Shown piece by piece: positions 17,530 to 26,569 of a stretch of DNA of 64,000 nt. The notes beneath the pieces were generated by a model. It was not told the origin of the DNA. It saw only the letters and a program-made list of their open reading frames with translations, and ran no database searches. Source of the stretch: UBA2336 sp037443645 (lineage in GTDB: Bacteria; Bacteroidota; Bacteroidia; Cytophagales; Cyclobacteriaceae); the NCBI GenBank assembly GCA_037443645.1, contig JBBINY010000002.1:78632-142631 (forward strand). The letters run 5' to 3'. Within the stretch, counting starts at the first letter, position 1. Every line of letters starts with the position of its first letter. The position numbers were made by a program, and so were the translations under genes.

Positions 17530-19428
17530 TTATGAGACAAACTCCACGCTCCGCTTAATAAAACTGGTCAGGTCGGCACCGGTTAGCATATTCTGTGAAA
17601 GCAAGGCGAGGTCATAGGCCTGCTTGGCCAGCTTGGTTTTTTGTTCTTCGGTTTCGGCTTTCAAAATTTTCTGCACGATGCCGTGGTTGCCATTTACCGT
17701 TACCGTATAGCTATCGGGCATGCTGCCCATAAAGGCGTAACCGCCACCCCCCATCTTCGCCATGTCTTTCATCCTGCGCATGAATTCGCTCATCGTAATC
17801 ACCACCGGCAAGTCATCGGTAGCCATGGCTTCAACTGCTACGGTCATGCTGGTGTTGCTGATTGCTTTTTCAAAGATGCCTTTCACCTGTTCTTTCTCCC
17901 CGGCACTAAGCACGCTTTCGGTGTTTTCATCTTTATTGATAAGCTTATCGGCCGTATCGCTGTCAACGCGTTTGATTTGCGTTTTTTCCAGTTTTTGCTC
18001 GAGGGTGTTGATAAAATGGTTGTCGAGAATGCCGTCCATCAGCAATACATCGTATGCCTTGTTTTTGGCGGCTTCAATATAGCCGTGTTGCTTGCCGGCA
18101 TCGGACGTGTACAGATAAATCAGTTGTTTGTCTTTGTCGGTTTGGTTTGATTTTACCTGTTCCTTGTACTCATCGAGCGTAAAGTACTTTCCGTCCACAT
18201 TTTTGAGGAGCGAAAAATCCTTGGCGCGGTCGTAGAATTTCTCATCGCTGATGATTCCGTATTTTACAAAAATGTTGATATCGTCCCATTTCTTTTCGAA
18301 ATCCGTCCGATCCTTTTTGAACAAATCCTGCAGCTTGTCAGCCACTTTCTTGGTAATGTGCTGGCTGATTTTCTTCACGTTGGCATCGCTTTGCAGATAG
18401 CTGCGGGAAACATTCAAGGGAATATCCGGTGAATCGAGCACTCCGTGAAGCAGCATGAGGAAATCGGGCACCACATCTTTCACTTCATCAGTAATAAACA
18501 CCTGCCGTGAGTAGAGCTGAATTTTATTCTTTTGGATTTCGAAGTCGTTCTTCACTTTCGGGAAGTACAGCACCCCGGTAAGGTTGAAGGGATAGTCTAC
18601 GTTCAAATGAATCCAGAACAGCGGGTCTTCACTGAATGGATAAAGTTCTTTGTAAAATTTCAGATAGTCCTCATCCTTCAAATCATTGGGCGATTTTGTC
18701 CAGATGGGCTGGGTGTTATTGATGATGCGATCAACCGTAACAGATTTATATATCTTTTTGCCCTCCTTGTCCTCGCCATCTTCTACACTTTCTTCTTTTG
18801 TTCCAAATTTGATTTCAACGGGCAGGAACTTGCAGTATTTTTCGAGTATCCCTTTAATTCTCCACTCATCTAAAAATTCTTCCGAATCGGAATTGATGTG
18901 CAGGATCACATTCGTGCCCCGCGATTCTTTTTTTGCAGGAGTGATTTCAAATTCGGTTGAACCATCGCAGGTCCATTTTGCCGCCTCAGATCCTTCCTGG
19001 TACGATTTGGAAATTACTTCCACGTTATCGGCCACCATAAAGGAAGAGTAAAAGCCCAGCCCGAACTTGCCGATGATGTCTTTGGCGTCAGCTTTGTCCT
19101 TGAATTTTTCAACGAATTCAGCAGCGCCTGAAAAAGCAATCTGGTTGATGTACTTTTTTATTTCCTCGGCCGTCATGCCGATCCCTTTGTCGCTGACGGT
19201 AATCGTTTTCTTTTTCTTGTCGAAGCTCACCTCAATCTTCAGGTCGCCAAGCTCACCGTTGAACTCACCCAGCGATGACAGTTTTTTAAGTTTCTGGGTG
19301 GCATCCACCGCGTTGCTCACCAGTTCGCGGAGGAAAATCTCGTGATCGGAGTAGAGGAATTTTTTGATGATGGGAAAAATATTCTCGGTATGGATGGAGA
19401 TAGTACCTTTTTCCTTTACGGCTGACAT
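17530..19428 (-). CDS. htpG: Molecular chaperone HtpG (Hsp90)
   Basis: 632 aa, normal length for HtpG. ATP-dependent chaperone acting as a cytosolic dimer. GHKL motifs are clear: LVSNAVDATQKLKKL (Glu/Asn helix), VSDKGIGMTAEEI, and IGKFGLGFYSSFMVAD in the lid/nucleotide region. The middle domain has LNVSRSYLQ with the catalytic Arg. The C-terminal dimerisation domain is complete and there is no eukaryotic MEEVD tail. Stands alone on the minus strand; a hairpin between it and the upstream DUF4293 gene separates the two transcripts. Confidence 0.97.
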   Translation of the reverse strand: MSAVKEKGTISIHTENIFPIIKKFLYSDHEIFLRELVSNAVDATQKLKKLSSLGEFNGELGDLKIEVSFDKKKKTITVSDKGIGMTAEEIKKYINQIAFSGAAEFVEKFKDKADAKDIIGKFGLGFYSSFMVADNVEVISKSYQEGSEAAKWTCDGSTEFEITPAKKESRGTNVILHINSDSEEFLDEWRIKGILEKYCKFLPVEIKFGTKEESVEDGEDKEGKKIYKSVTVDRIINNTQPIWTKSPNDLKDEDYLKFYKELYPFSEDPLFWIHLNVDYPFNLTGVLYFPKVKNDFEIQKNKIQLYSRQVFITDEVKDVVPDFLMLLHGVLDSPDIPLNVSRSYLQSDANVKKISQHITKKVADKLQDLFKKDRTDFEKKWDDINIFVKYGIISDEKFYDRAKDFSLLKNVDGKYFTLDEYKEQVKSNQTDKDKQLIYLYTSDAGKQHGYIEAAKNKAYDVLLMDGILDNHFINTLEQKLEKTQIKRVDSDTADKLINKDENTESVLSAGEKEQVKGIFEKAISNTSMTVAVEAMATDDLPVVITMSEFMRRMKDMAKMGGGGYAFMGSMPDSYTVTVNGNHGIVQKILKAETEEQKTKLAKQAYDLALLSQNMLTGADLTSFIKRSVEFVS

Positions 19429-19476
19429 AGTGTATGGATTTTCAGTTCTGGGTTAAAAAAGTCCGGGGACAAAACA

Positions 19477-19501
19477 AAATCCCTGGATGTGGCAGGGATT
19501 T
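19477..19501 (-). terminator. Hairpin terminator after the DUF4293 gene
   Basis: Perfect 9-base-pair stem (AAATCCCTG at 19477-19485 with CAGGGATTT at 19493-19501) and a 7-base loop. Read on the minus strand it follows the DUF4293 stop by about 40 bases and is followed by TGTTTTGT. It lies between that gene and htpG. Confidence 0.7.
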
Positions 19502-19542
19502 CAAAAGCTATTCCAAAATGGATTTAGGTGACAGGTTGGCAG

Positions 19543-19992
19543 TTACCGGAGCCGGTCAGAGTCTCTTACCATACGCTCATCCCTGCGGATAAACCGGATG
19601 GCCAGCCAGTTGCAGATAACCGCCACAAAAATCAGGTACAACCCCCAGCCGTACCGGAAGTTACCAGCGTGCTGATCGGCAAGGCGGTTGGCAAACCAAA
19701 CTGCGCAGATCATCATCCCGGCAAGCAACACCGAATTCAGTGCGCCCAGTTTGATTTGAACCATTCGGTTATCGTACCGCCTGATCACCATCACGCTAAC
19801 AGTTATTGAAGCAATGCCAATAACCGCAGTAATGGAATACGGCATATATGCAAACACTTCCTGTTGCATAAAATAAAAGGGGGTTAAAATGTTATCGGTA
19901 TCTCCGGAACTCATCCAAATGGGCTGGACCAGCGAAATGGCAACCGCAAGGATGGTTATGATCAGAAATACGGTTTGAATTCTTTGCCACAT
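19543..19992 (-). CDS. DUF4293 family membrane protein
   Basis: 149 aa from ATG at 19990-19992 (MWQRIQTVFL); a GTG four codons upstream also fits. Four hydrophobic segments are visible, at about residues 5-25, 48-68, 82-102 and 118-138. The opening WQRIQTVFLIITILAVAISL and the extracellular loop after it are typical of DUF4293, a Bacteroidota-specific inner-membrane family with no known function. Divergent from the thiolase gene; a TAGTTTTG box precedes it. Confidence 0.85.
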   Translation of the reverse strand: MWQRIQTVFLIITILAVAISLVQPIWMSSGDTDNILTPFYFMQQEVFAYMPYSITAVIGIASITVSVMVIRRYDNRMVQIKLGALNSVLLAGMMICAVWFANRLADQHAGNFRYGWGLYLIFVAVICNWLAIRFIRRDERMVRDSDRLR

Positions 19993-20015
19993 AGGGGGGT
20001 TCACTTAACTTGCCT

Positions 20016-20023
20016 CAAAACTA
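20016..20023 (-). promoter_or_regulatory. -7 box TAGTTTTG before the DUF4293 gene
   Basis: Matches TAnnTTTG on the minus strand, ending 23 bases before the ATG at 19992. No clear -33 element was seen. It lies in the divergent spacer shared with the thiolase gene. Confidence 0.5.
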
Positions 20024-20052
20024 ACAATTTAACAGAGCAGTAACGTGTAGAA

Positions 20053-21246
20053 ATGAAAGCGGCATTTGTTGTTGATATACTCAGAACCCCAATCGGAAAG
20101 TACGGAGGCACATTAGCCGGAGTAAGGCCGGATGACCTGGCCGCCCTGGTTATTAAAAAGCTCATTGAGCGCAATCCTTCTGCTGATGTGAATGCCATTG
20201 AGGACGTGGTGTTTGGCGCGGCCAACCAAAGCGGTGAGGATAACCGGAATGTGGCGCGCATGGCATTGCTGCTGGCAGGGCTACCAAAGGAAGTGGGTGG
20301 CGTTACGGTTAACCGCCTGTGCGCCTCCGGGCTTCAGGCTATAATGGATGCCTCGCGGGCTGTTATGCTGGGTGAAGCAAACGTGTACGTGGCAGGTGGA
20401 GTGGAGAGCATGAGTCGTGCACCCTTTGTGATGGCTAAGGCAACTGAACCCTTCTCGCGGAAAGCAGAAGTATTTGATACGACAATGGGTTGGCGCTTTA
20501 TTAATTCAAAACTCTCCAAACTGTATTATCCCTATTCAATGGGTGAAACAGCAGAGAACGTGGCGGAGAAATGGAAGATCAGCCGCGAAGAGCAGGATCA
20601 ATTCGGATTGGCTTCGCAGGAGAACTATCAACGCGCGCATGAAGCCGGGAAGTTTAAGGATGAACTGGTGCCGGTTCCGGTTCAGCAAGGAAAAGAGGTA
20701 ATTGACTTTATCCAGGATGAACATCCAAGGGCAACCTCATTGGACAAGCTGGCTTTATTGAAGCCGGCTTTCAAGGAAGGCGGCACGGTAACCGCTGGAA
20801 ATTCATCAGGTATTAATGACGGTGCAGCCGCTGGGTTGATTGCAAGTGAAGAAGCGCTGAAGAAATACGACCTTAACCCGCTCGCGCGTGTTGTCGCGTT
20901 TGCTGTTGCGGGTGTTGATCCTGCTTACATGGGAATTGGCCCCGTGCCTTCAGTACAAAAAGCACTAAAGCGCGCAGGACTGAAAATCAGCGACATCGGA
21001 TTAGTTGAATTGAATGAAGCATTTGCTTCTCAATCCCTGGCGTGCATCCGCGATCTTGGGCTCAATCCTGAACATGTTAATGTTAACGGAGGAGCCATCG
21101 CTATCGGTCACCCGTTGGGTTGCAGTGGTGTACGCATCAGTGCAACGCTTATCCATGAAATGAAAAGGCGAAATGTACAATATGGAGTGGCAACCATGTG
21201 TATTGGCGTAGGGCAGGGAGCGGCCGTTATTTACGAAAGGTGTTAG
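20053..21246 (+). CDS. Acetyl-CoA C-acyltransferase (thiolase)
   Basis: 397 aa. Catalyses thiolytic cleavage of 3-ketoacyl-CoA or the reverse condensation. Nucleophile Cys90 in VNRLCASGLQA, His in GGAIAIGHPLGCSG near residue 350, and the second active-site cysteine in ATMCIGVGQGAAV near 383. Length and motif spacing are normal for the FadA/PcaF group; by eye I cannot separate fatty-acid beta-oxidation from 3-oxoadipyl-CoA specificity. A 3-hydroxyacyl-CoA dehydrogenase gene lies at the far end of the window but not in the same operon. The truA gene follows after 23 bases. Confidence 0.93.
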   Translation: MKAAFVVDILRTPIGKYGGTLAGVRPDDLAALVIKKLIERNPSADVNAIEDVVFGAANQSGEDNRNVARMALLLAGLPKEVGGVTVNRLCASGLQAIMDASRAVMLGEANVYVAGGVESMSRAPFVMAKATEPFSRKAEVFDTTMGWRFINSKLSKLYYPYSMGETAENVAEKWKISREEQDQFGLASQENYQRAHEAGKFKDELVPVPVQQGKEVIDFIQDEHPRATSLDKLALLKPAFKEGGTVTAGNSSGINDGAAAGLIASEEALKKYDLNPLARVVAFAVAGVDPAYMGIGPVPSVQKALKRAGLKISDIGLVELNEAFASQSLACIRDLGLNPEHVNVNGGAIAIGHPLGCSGVRISATLIHEMKRRNVQYGVATMCIGVGQGAAVIYERC

Positions 21247-21269
21247 CAGATGATTGCCCCCTGCTTCTC

Positions 21270-22016
21270 ATGAGATACTTCTTCGAAATAGCCTATAACG
21301 GCTCAGGGTACGCGGGCTGGCAAAGTCAGGCGAATGCCACGGGTGTGCAAACCGTTATTGAAGATGCGTTGAGTAAATTGTTTCGAACTCCGGTGAAAAT
21401 TGTAGGCAGCGGAAGAACCGATACCGGTGTGCATTGTGTGCAGCAGTATTTTCACACAGATATTGAAATGCTGGTTAAACCCGATGAGCTGATTCATCGC
21501 CTCAACTCATTTCTTCCGCGCGATATTGCGGTACGCTCAATCCGGAAAGTAAAACCCAATGCCAGTGCACGGTATGATGCCATTGCCCGATCGTACGAAT
21601 ATCACATTACAACCGTAAAAGATCCTTTACTCTTCGGTTTGGCGCTTCATTATTATAAACCGGTTAATATTCAAACCATGAACCGGGCCGCTGCGTTATT
21701 ACGCGGTGAGCACGACTTTGAATGCTTTAGTAAGGTAAAGACCGATGTAAATCATTTTCTTTGTACTATTAAGAAAGCAGTGTGGAAGAAGAAGGGCAAC
21801 CGGTTAATATTTACTATTACCGCTAATCGTTTTTTACGCGGTATGGTGCGGGCCATTGTAGGTACGCTGCTGGATGTGGGCACCGGAAAAATTTCTGTTC
21901 GGGATTTTCAGCAAATTATCTCCAGCAAAGACCGGAAAAAAGCAGGCGCTAATGTCGATCCTCATGGACTTTACCTGGTGCAGGTTAAATATCCGAAATC
22001 AGTTTTTACCGGTTAA
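21270..22016 (+). CDS. truA: tRNA pseudouridine(38-40) synthase TruA
   Basis: 248 aa from ATG at 21270 (MRYFFEIAYNGSGYAGW). An upstream in-frame start inside the thiolase gene would add 24 unlikely residues. The catalytic Asp is in SGRTDTGVHC, the family hallmark; FLRGMVRAIVGTLLDVG near the end is also conserved. It isomerises uridines 38-40 in the anticodon arm of tRNAs. It lies between thiolase and an ABC exporter gene, with short gaps (23 and 37 bases). Confidence 0.96.
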   Translation: MRYFFEIAYNGSGYAGWQSQANATGVQTVIEDALSKLFRTPVKIVGSGRTDTGVHCVQQYFHTDIEMLVKPDELIHRLNSFLPRDIAVRSIRKVKPNASARYDAIARSYEYHITTVKDPLLFGLALHYYKPVNIQTMNRAAALLRGEHDFECFSKVKTDVNHFLCTIKKAVWKKKGNRLIFTITANRFLRGMVRAIVGTLLDVGTGKISVRDFQQIISSKDRKKAGANVDPHGLYLVQVKYPKSVFTG

Positions 22017-22053
22017 TGGAAACGATCCGGTGTTACAGGAGTGACGCTTAGCG

Positions 22054-23826
22054 ATGGAAAAAGAACAGGTCAGCAGCGGAAACATTATCGACTTTAAAGT
22101 GCTCGGACGCCTTATGCAGTTTGTGCGTCCGTATAAAACACGATTTTATTTCCTGATTGTGCTTACACTGGCTGTGGGCGTGCTTTCTCCGCTTCGCCCG
22201 CTTTTGGTTCAGCTCACGCTGGATAACCAGGTTGCCAACGGTGACTATAAAGGCATGGTGTGGATGATGCTGCTGCTCCTGGTCCTGCTTCTGGCGCAAT
22301 CGGCTTTGCAGTATATTCATACGTACCTGTCGGGCTGGATGGGCCAGCAGGTGATTCGCGACATTCGTACCCGGTTGTATCAGCACCTGGTAAACCTTCG
22401 CTTGCGGTTTTTTGATAAAACCCCGATTGGCCGCCTGGTCACCCGGACTATTTCAGACGTAGAAACATTGGCCGATGTGTTCAGCGAAGGATTGGCTGCC
22501 ATGGTAAGCGACCTGCTTCAGTTGATCTTCATTCTTGCATTCATGTTTTACCAGGATTGGCGGTTAGCGCTGTTGAGTTTGGCAACGTTGCCGCTGCTGC
22601 TGATTTCCACATACATTTTTAAGGAGAAAATAAAAGTTGCATTTAATGATGTGAGGAATGCAGTTGCCAACCTGAACACATTCGTACAGGAACACCTTAC
22701 GGGGATGAATGTAGTTCAGATTTTCGCCAGCGAAAAAAGGGAATTTGAAAAGTTTAAAGCAATCAATGAAGAGCATAAGCAGGCCAACCTGCGCTCGGTT
22801 TTATATTATTCCATTTACTTTCCGGTGGCTGAAATTATTGCTGCGGCAGGTATTGGGTTGCTGGTGTGGTATGGCGCAAAGGCAGCCATCAACTTTGAAG
22901 AAACCGGCATCACCATCGGCAAACTCATTGCCTTCATCATGTACATTCAGATGTTCTTTCGGCCCATCCGAATGATTGCCGATAGGTACAATACCCTGCA
23001 AATGGGCATTGTCAGTTCTTCGCGCATTATTAACCTGTTGGATAATGATGAGCATATTCAGGACTCCGGAGCAAAGCAACCAGAATCTATTGAGGGTGAT
23101 GTAAAGTTTGAAAAAGTATGGTTTGCCTACAATGGCGAAGAGTATGTACTGAAAGATGTAAGCTTTGACGTGAAAGCCGGGCAAACCATCGCACTGGTGG
23201 GCGCAACAGGTTCCGGCAAATCGTCAATCATCAACCTGCTCAATAGATTTTATGAAATTAACAAAGGCACTATTGTGGTTGATGGCACCGATATACGGGA
23301 ATTCGATTTGGGTTTTTTGCGGAGGAATATTGGTGTTGTGCTTCAGGATGTGTTTCTTTTCTCCGACACCATAATGAACAACATCACATTGGGGAATACG
23401 GAAGTAACGGAAGATATGGTATGGCATGCGGCCGATCTGGTAGGAGCCCGCAAATTCATTGAACGTTTGCCCGGCCAGTTCAATTACAATGTTATGGAGC
23501 GTGGTGCAACCTTATCGGTGGGGCAACGCCAATTGATATCCTTCATACGGGCTATGGTGTATGACCCGAAAATTCTTGTATTGGATGAAGCAACTTCATC
23601 GGTTGACAGCGAAACGGAAGAACTGATTCAGCAGGCAATGGATAAGATGATGAAAGGACGTACCTCCATTGTCATTGCGCATCGGCTTTCAACCATACAA
23701 CGGGCCGACCAAATTCTTGTACTTGACCACGGACAGATCATTGAATCAGGCAGGCATGAAGAACTTCTTCAGCGCGAAGGAGCATATGCCCAACTGCATA
23801 AAATGCAATACAAAGAGTTTGCCTGA
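22054..23826 (+). CDS. ABC half-exporter (MdlB/YheH-like), canonical Walker B Glu, altered signature
   Basis: 590 aa, fused six-helix permease (about 20-320) and ATPase (about 345-590). Walker A VGATGSGKSS, Q-loop VLQDVFLFSD, signature LSVGQRQ in place of LSGGQ, Walker B ILVLDEATSSVDS with the catalytic Glu, and H-loop IAHRLSTI. The LSVGQRQ variant with intact Glu is the pattern of the BmrD/TM288-type subunit of heterodimeric exporters, whereas the convergent gene at 24607-26415 has the complementary pattern. Substrate unknown: lipid or drug export is typical for the family. It follows truA by 37 bases. Confidence 0.93.
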   Translation: MEKEQVSSGNIIDFKVLGRLMQFVRPYKTRFYFLIVLTLAVGVLSPLRPLLVQLTLDNQVANGDYKGMVWMMLLLLVLLLAQSALQYIHTYLSGWMGQQVIRDIRTRLYQHLVNLRLRFFDKTPIGRLVTRTISDVETLADVFSEGLAAMVSDLLQLIFILAFMFYQDWRLALLSLATLPLLLISTYIFKEKIKVAFNDVRNAVANLNTFVQEHLTGMNVVQIFASEKREFEKFKAINEEHKQANLRSVLYYSIYFPVAEIIAAAGIGLLVWYGAKAAINFEETGITIGKLIAFIMYIQMFFRPIRMIADRYNTLQMGIVSSSRIINLLDNDEHIQDSGAKQPESIEGDVKFEKVWFAYNGEEYVLKDVSFDVKAGQTIALVGATGSGKSSIINLLNRFYEINKGTIVVDGTDIREFDLGFLRRNIGVVLQDVFLFSDTIMNNITLGNTEVTEDMVWHAADLVGARKFIERLPGQFNYNVMERGATLSVGQRQLISFIRAMVYDPKILVLDEATSSVDSETEELIQQAMDKMMKGRTSIVIAHRLSTIQRADQILVLDHGQIIESGRHEELLQREGAYAQLHKMQYKEFA

Positions 23827-23856
23827 CAGGCACATGGGGCACTGAGGTTAAAGCAT

Positions 23857-23864
23857 TATATTTG
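23857..23864 (+). promoter_or_regulatory. -7 box TATATTTG immediately before the beta-barrel gene
   Basis: Perfect TAnnTTTG match ending only 5 bases before the ATG at 23870. If used, transcription would begin at or next to the start codon, giving a leaderless message. No TTTG at the normal -33 spacing is visible. Confidence 0.4.
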
Positions 23865-23869
23865 CCTTG

Positions 23870-24598
23870 ATGCACCTGAACCTGACCCTTAGTATAGCCC
23901 TGCTGATGCTGGCGTCTGCTGTTGTTGCTCAGCAGCCCAAGGTGCACCATGGCGGCCGGGTGGTTCATCATCGCACCAATCACAATTACAACGTTATTAA
24001 AATACCACGCTCCAAGGCTAAAACCGTTTGCCCGATTTTTGAAGACACAGGCTACCCGTATCATGGGCTGGGCATCAAGTTGGGCGATCCGTTTGCCGTA
24101 ACATACAAGTACTACGCCAGCAAGCATTTTTCCATTGGTGCCGACTTCGGTACTTCGGCCAGCGGGCTGTACAGCAGGTACTACCGCGAAATCTTTCCTG
24201 AGTATGTGAATACCGACACGTTGGCCCCTTCACAAAGCCTGGAGTATATGGCACACAAAGTTAATTCCGATTGGGTGGCGGAACTCCGGATGCTTTATCA
24301 CATTAAGGTAGAAAAAATAAGCCCGGGCCTCCAGATGTATGCAGGGCTGGGTTGGGAGTTCCGGAACCTCAACATCTCCTATGATTTTTTTGTAAATGAC
24401 GGACCCATAGAAAATAAAATTGAACGGGTTACAGTTGACCGATTTACTTATGGCATTCAGGCAACCTTCGGCATTGAATACTCTTACTTTACTTTACCGA
24501 TCTCAGCGTTTATGGAGATCGACCTGTTTAATGATTTACTGAAAGACCCGGGCTACAGGCGCATTCAGGGCGGAGTTGGCTTGCGTTATATTTTCTGA
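23870..24598 (+). CDS. Putative outer-membrane beta-barrel protein
   Basis: 242 aa from ATG at 23870 (a TTG codon precedes it). Signal peptide to about residue 21 (LASAVVAQQ). After a basic, His-rich stretch (VHHGGRVVHHRTNHN) the rest alternates hydrophobic and polar residues with Gly and Tyr (GLGIKLGDPFAVTYKYYASKHFSIGADFGT, LQMYAGLGWEFRNLNISYDF) and ends in the aromatic YIF expected of an outer-membrane barrel. About eight strands fit. No family is recognised. It sits between two ABC half-exporter genes, just 8 bases from the convergent one. Confidence 0.65.
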   Translation: MHLNLTLSIALLMLASAVVAQQPKVHHGGRVVHHRTNHNYNVIKIPRSKAKTVCPIFEDTGYPYHGLGIKLGDPFAVTYKYYASKHFSIGADFGTSASGLYSRYYREIFPEYVNTDTLAPSQSLEYMAHKVNSDWVAELRMLYHIKVEKISPGLQMYAGLGWEFRNLNISYDFFVNDGPIENKIERVTVDRFTYGIQATFGIEYSYFTLPISAFMEIDLFNDLLKDPGYRRIQGGVGLRYIF

Positions 24599-24606
24599 CA
24601 AACCGA

Positions 24607-26415
24607 TTACAAAATTTCACCCTCTTTCACTGAGGCTTCATCACTGAGAATTTGCTTCTCGTAAAGATCCTTGTATACCCCGTTAAGCTTCAGTAGGGAA
24701 TCGTGGGTTCCTTGCTCAACAATGCGGCCATCCACCAGCACAATAATTTTATTGGCGAGTTTCGCAGATGAAACCCGATGCGAAACAATAATGGTGGTGC
24801 GGTTTTTCATAATCCGCTTCAGGTTGTTGAGAATTGTATTTTCAGTTTTTGTATCAACAGCCGAAAGCGCATCATCCAGAATAAGGATGCGCGGCTCATG
24901 CACAATGGCACGCGCAATGCTGACGCGCTGCTTCTGCCCGCCCGATAAGGTTATGCCCCGTTCGCCCACCCGTGTTTCCATGCCCTGTGGAAAAGCAAGG
25001 ATGTTGTGATATACATCAGCATCTTTGGCCGCCTGAATAATCTGCTCCTCATCGAGTTGCTTCACACCGCCAAAAGCAATGTTGTTACGGATGGTTTCGC
25101 TAAACAGGAAAACATCCTGAGGCACGTACCCGATCTGGCTGCGAAGGCTGATTAGGTCATAATCGGCAATGGGTATATTGTCTATTCTGATTTCACCTTC
25201 ACGTACATCGTATAGGCGGGCTATTAAATTAGAAACCGTGCTCTTGCCCGATCCGGTAGTGCCGATGATGGCAAGCGATTCACCCGGATTAATCACGAAG
25301 GATACACCGGTGAGGGCATTAATCCCGGTGTCGGGGTAGGTAAAACTTACCTTATCGAACTCAACCTTCCCAAGAATTTCCCGGCTGACATTTTTTACTG
25401 AAAGGAGGGTAGATGCTGTTTTCAAAAATTCGTTAATCCGCTTTTGACTGGCTTCAGCCCGTTGCACCAGGCTGCTGGTGTACCCCAATGAAGTAACCGG
25501 CCACGTAAGCAGGTTGACATAGATGATGAATTCGGCAATGTGACCAAACGATAAATTTCCACGGATTACTTCAGTGCTTCCTGCATATACCGTTAAAATG
25601 GTGCTTAGCCCGATAAGGCCCATGATCAGGGGAAAGAACAGCGACTGAATACGGGTTAGCCGGAGTGATTGTGTTTTATAGTGGTCGCTCGCTGTGGCAA
25701 AAGCGGCTATGGATTCCTCTTCGCGGTTAAATGATTTGAGTACACGGATGCCACTGAATGCTTCCTGCACAAATGTTGATAGTTTCGACTGACTCCGCTG
25801 AATTTTTTCCGAACGCCTTTCGATGGTATTGTTTACTACATAAATACTGAGTGACAGCAGGGGTAATGGGATGAGCGCATACAGAGTGAGTTTGCTGCTG
25901 ATGGAAAACATAACCGGTATAAGGATGATGAACAGCGTAATGAGCTGAAGGCCATACATAATGGCGGGCCCGAGGTACATTCGCACACGGCCCACATCCT
26001 CAGAGATGCGATTCATCAGGTCGCCCGTATTGTTCCTTCGGTAAAAACTTAAAGGCAGTGCCTGGTAATGTGCGAAGATTTCATTTTTTAAGTCAAACTC
26101 AATAAGCCTCGACATTACAATCAATGTTTGACGCACCAGGTACAGAAACAATCCGCGGAGGAGTGCCATAAGCAGAATCAGACCGGCATACAGCAGGATG
26201 CCCTGCGCAAAAATCCAATAGAAATTTTGCTGCAAGGAAAGGCCGGCCAGTGACCGGTAAATGCGGATATTCTCAACCACCAAATCAATGGAGTGACGAA
26301 CCAACTGAGCAGGAATGATCTGAAATACGTTCGAAATAATCACGAACACAATTCCCCACAATAAATGGTACTTGTATTTAAACAGATATTTATTGAGGTA
26401 CCGGAGTTCTTTCAT
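24607..26415 (-). CDS. ABC half-exporter (MdlA/YheI-like), Asp instead of catalytic Glu
   Basis: 602 aa, six-helix permease (about 15-320) and ATPase (about 350-590). Walker A IGTTGSGKST, Q-loop VPQDVFLFSE, canonical signature LSGGQKQRVS, Walker B ILILDDALSAVDT with Asp where the catalytic Glu should be, H-loop VSHRVSSA. This is the pattern of BmrC/TM287-type subunits, whose partner has the Glu but an altered signature. The gene at 22054-23826 fits as that partner, although it lies on the opposite strand. No promoter box was recognised upstream of 26415. Confidence 0.93.
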   Translation of the reverse strand: MKELRYLNKYLFKYKYHLLWGIVFVIISNVFQIIPAQLVRHSIDLVVENIRIYRSLAGLSLQQNFYWIFAQGILLYAGLILLMALLRGLFLYLVRQTLIVMSRLIEFDLKNEIFAHYQALPLSFYRRNNTGDLMNRISEDVGRVRMYLGPAIMYGLQLITLFIILIPVMFSISSKLTLYALIPLPLLSLSIYVVNNTIERRSEKIQRSQSKLSTFVQEAFSGIRVLKSFNREEESIAAFATASDHYKTQSLRLTRIQSLFFPLIMGLIGLSTILTVYAGSTEVIRGNLSFGHIAEFIIYVNLLTWPVTSLGYTSSLVQRAEASQKRINEFLKTASTLLSVKNVSREILGKVEFDKVSFTYPDTGINALTGVSFVINPGESLAIIGTTGSGKSTVSNLIARLYDVREGEIRIDNIPIADYDLISLRSQIGYVPQDVFLFSETIRNNIAFGGVKQLDEEQIIQAAKDADVYHNILAFPQGMETRVGERGITLSGGQKQRVSIARAIVHEPRILILDDALSAVDTKTENTILNNLKRIMKNRTTIIVSHRVSSAKLANKIIVLVDGRIVEQGTHDSLLKLNGVYKDLYEKQILSDEASVKEGEIL

Positions 26416-26509
26416 TCAAAAAAATTTTGCCAATGCATCATAAAACGAAATAAATACGTTAAAGTTCATGCAACCGTTTGTTTTACATGGAAAAGCCGGC
26501 TAATCAAAG

Positions 26510-26517
26510 TAATTTTG
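26510..26517 (+). promoter_or_regulatory. -7 box TAATTTTG before the leucine dehydrogenase gene
   Basis: Perfect TAnnTTTG match ending 52 bases before the ATG at 26570. A TTTG at 26477-26480 lies 29 bases upstream, longer than the usual 19-21, so the -33 element is doubtful. Confidence 0.5.
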
Positions 26518-26569
26518 TGGCGAGCCACGAAAATTAAAAGTACAATCAACCACCCCTAAAACAAATCTG

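Noticed and set aside
17641..18150. Plus-strand open frame of 169 codons, His- and Phe-rich
   Set aside because: Antisense shadow of htpG.
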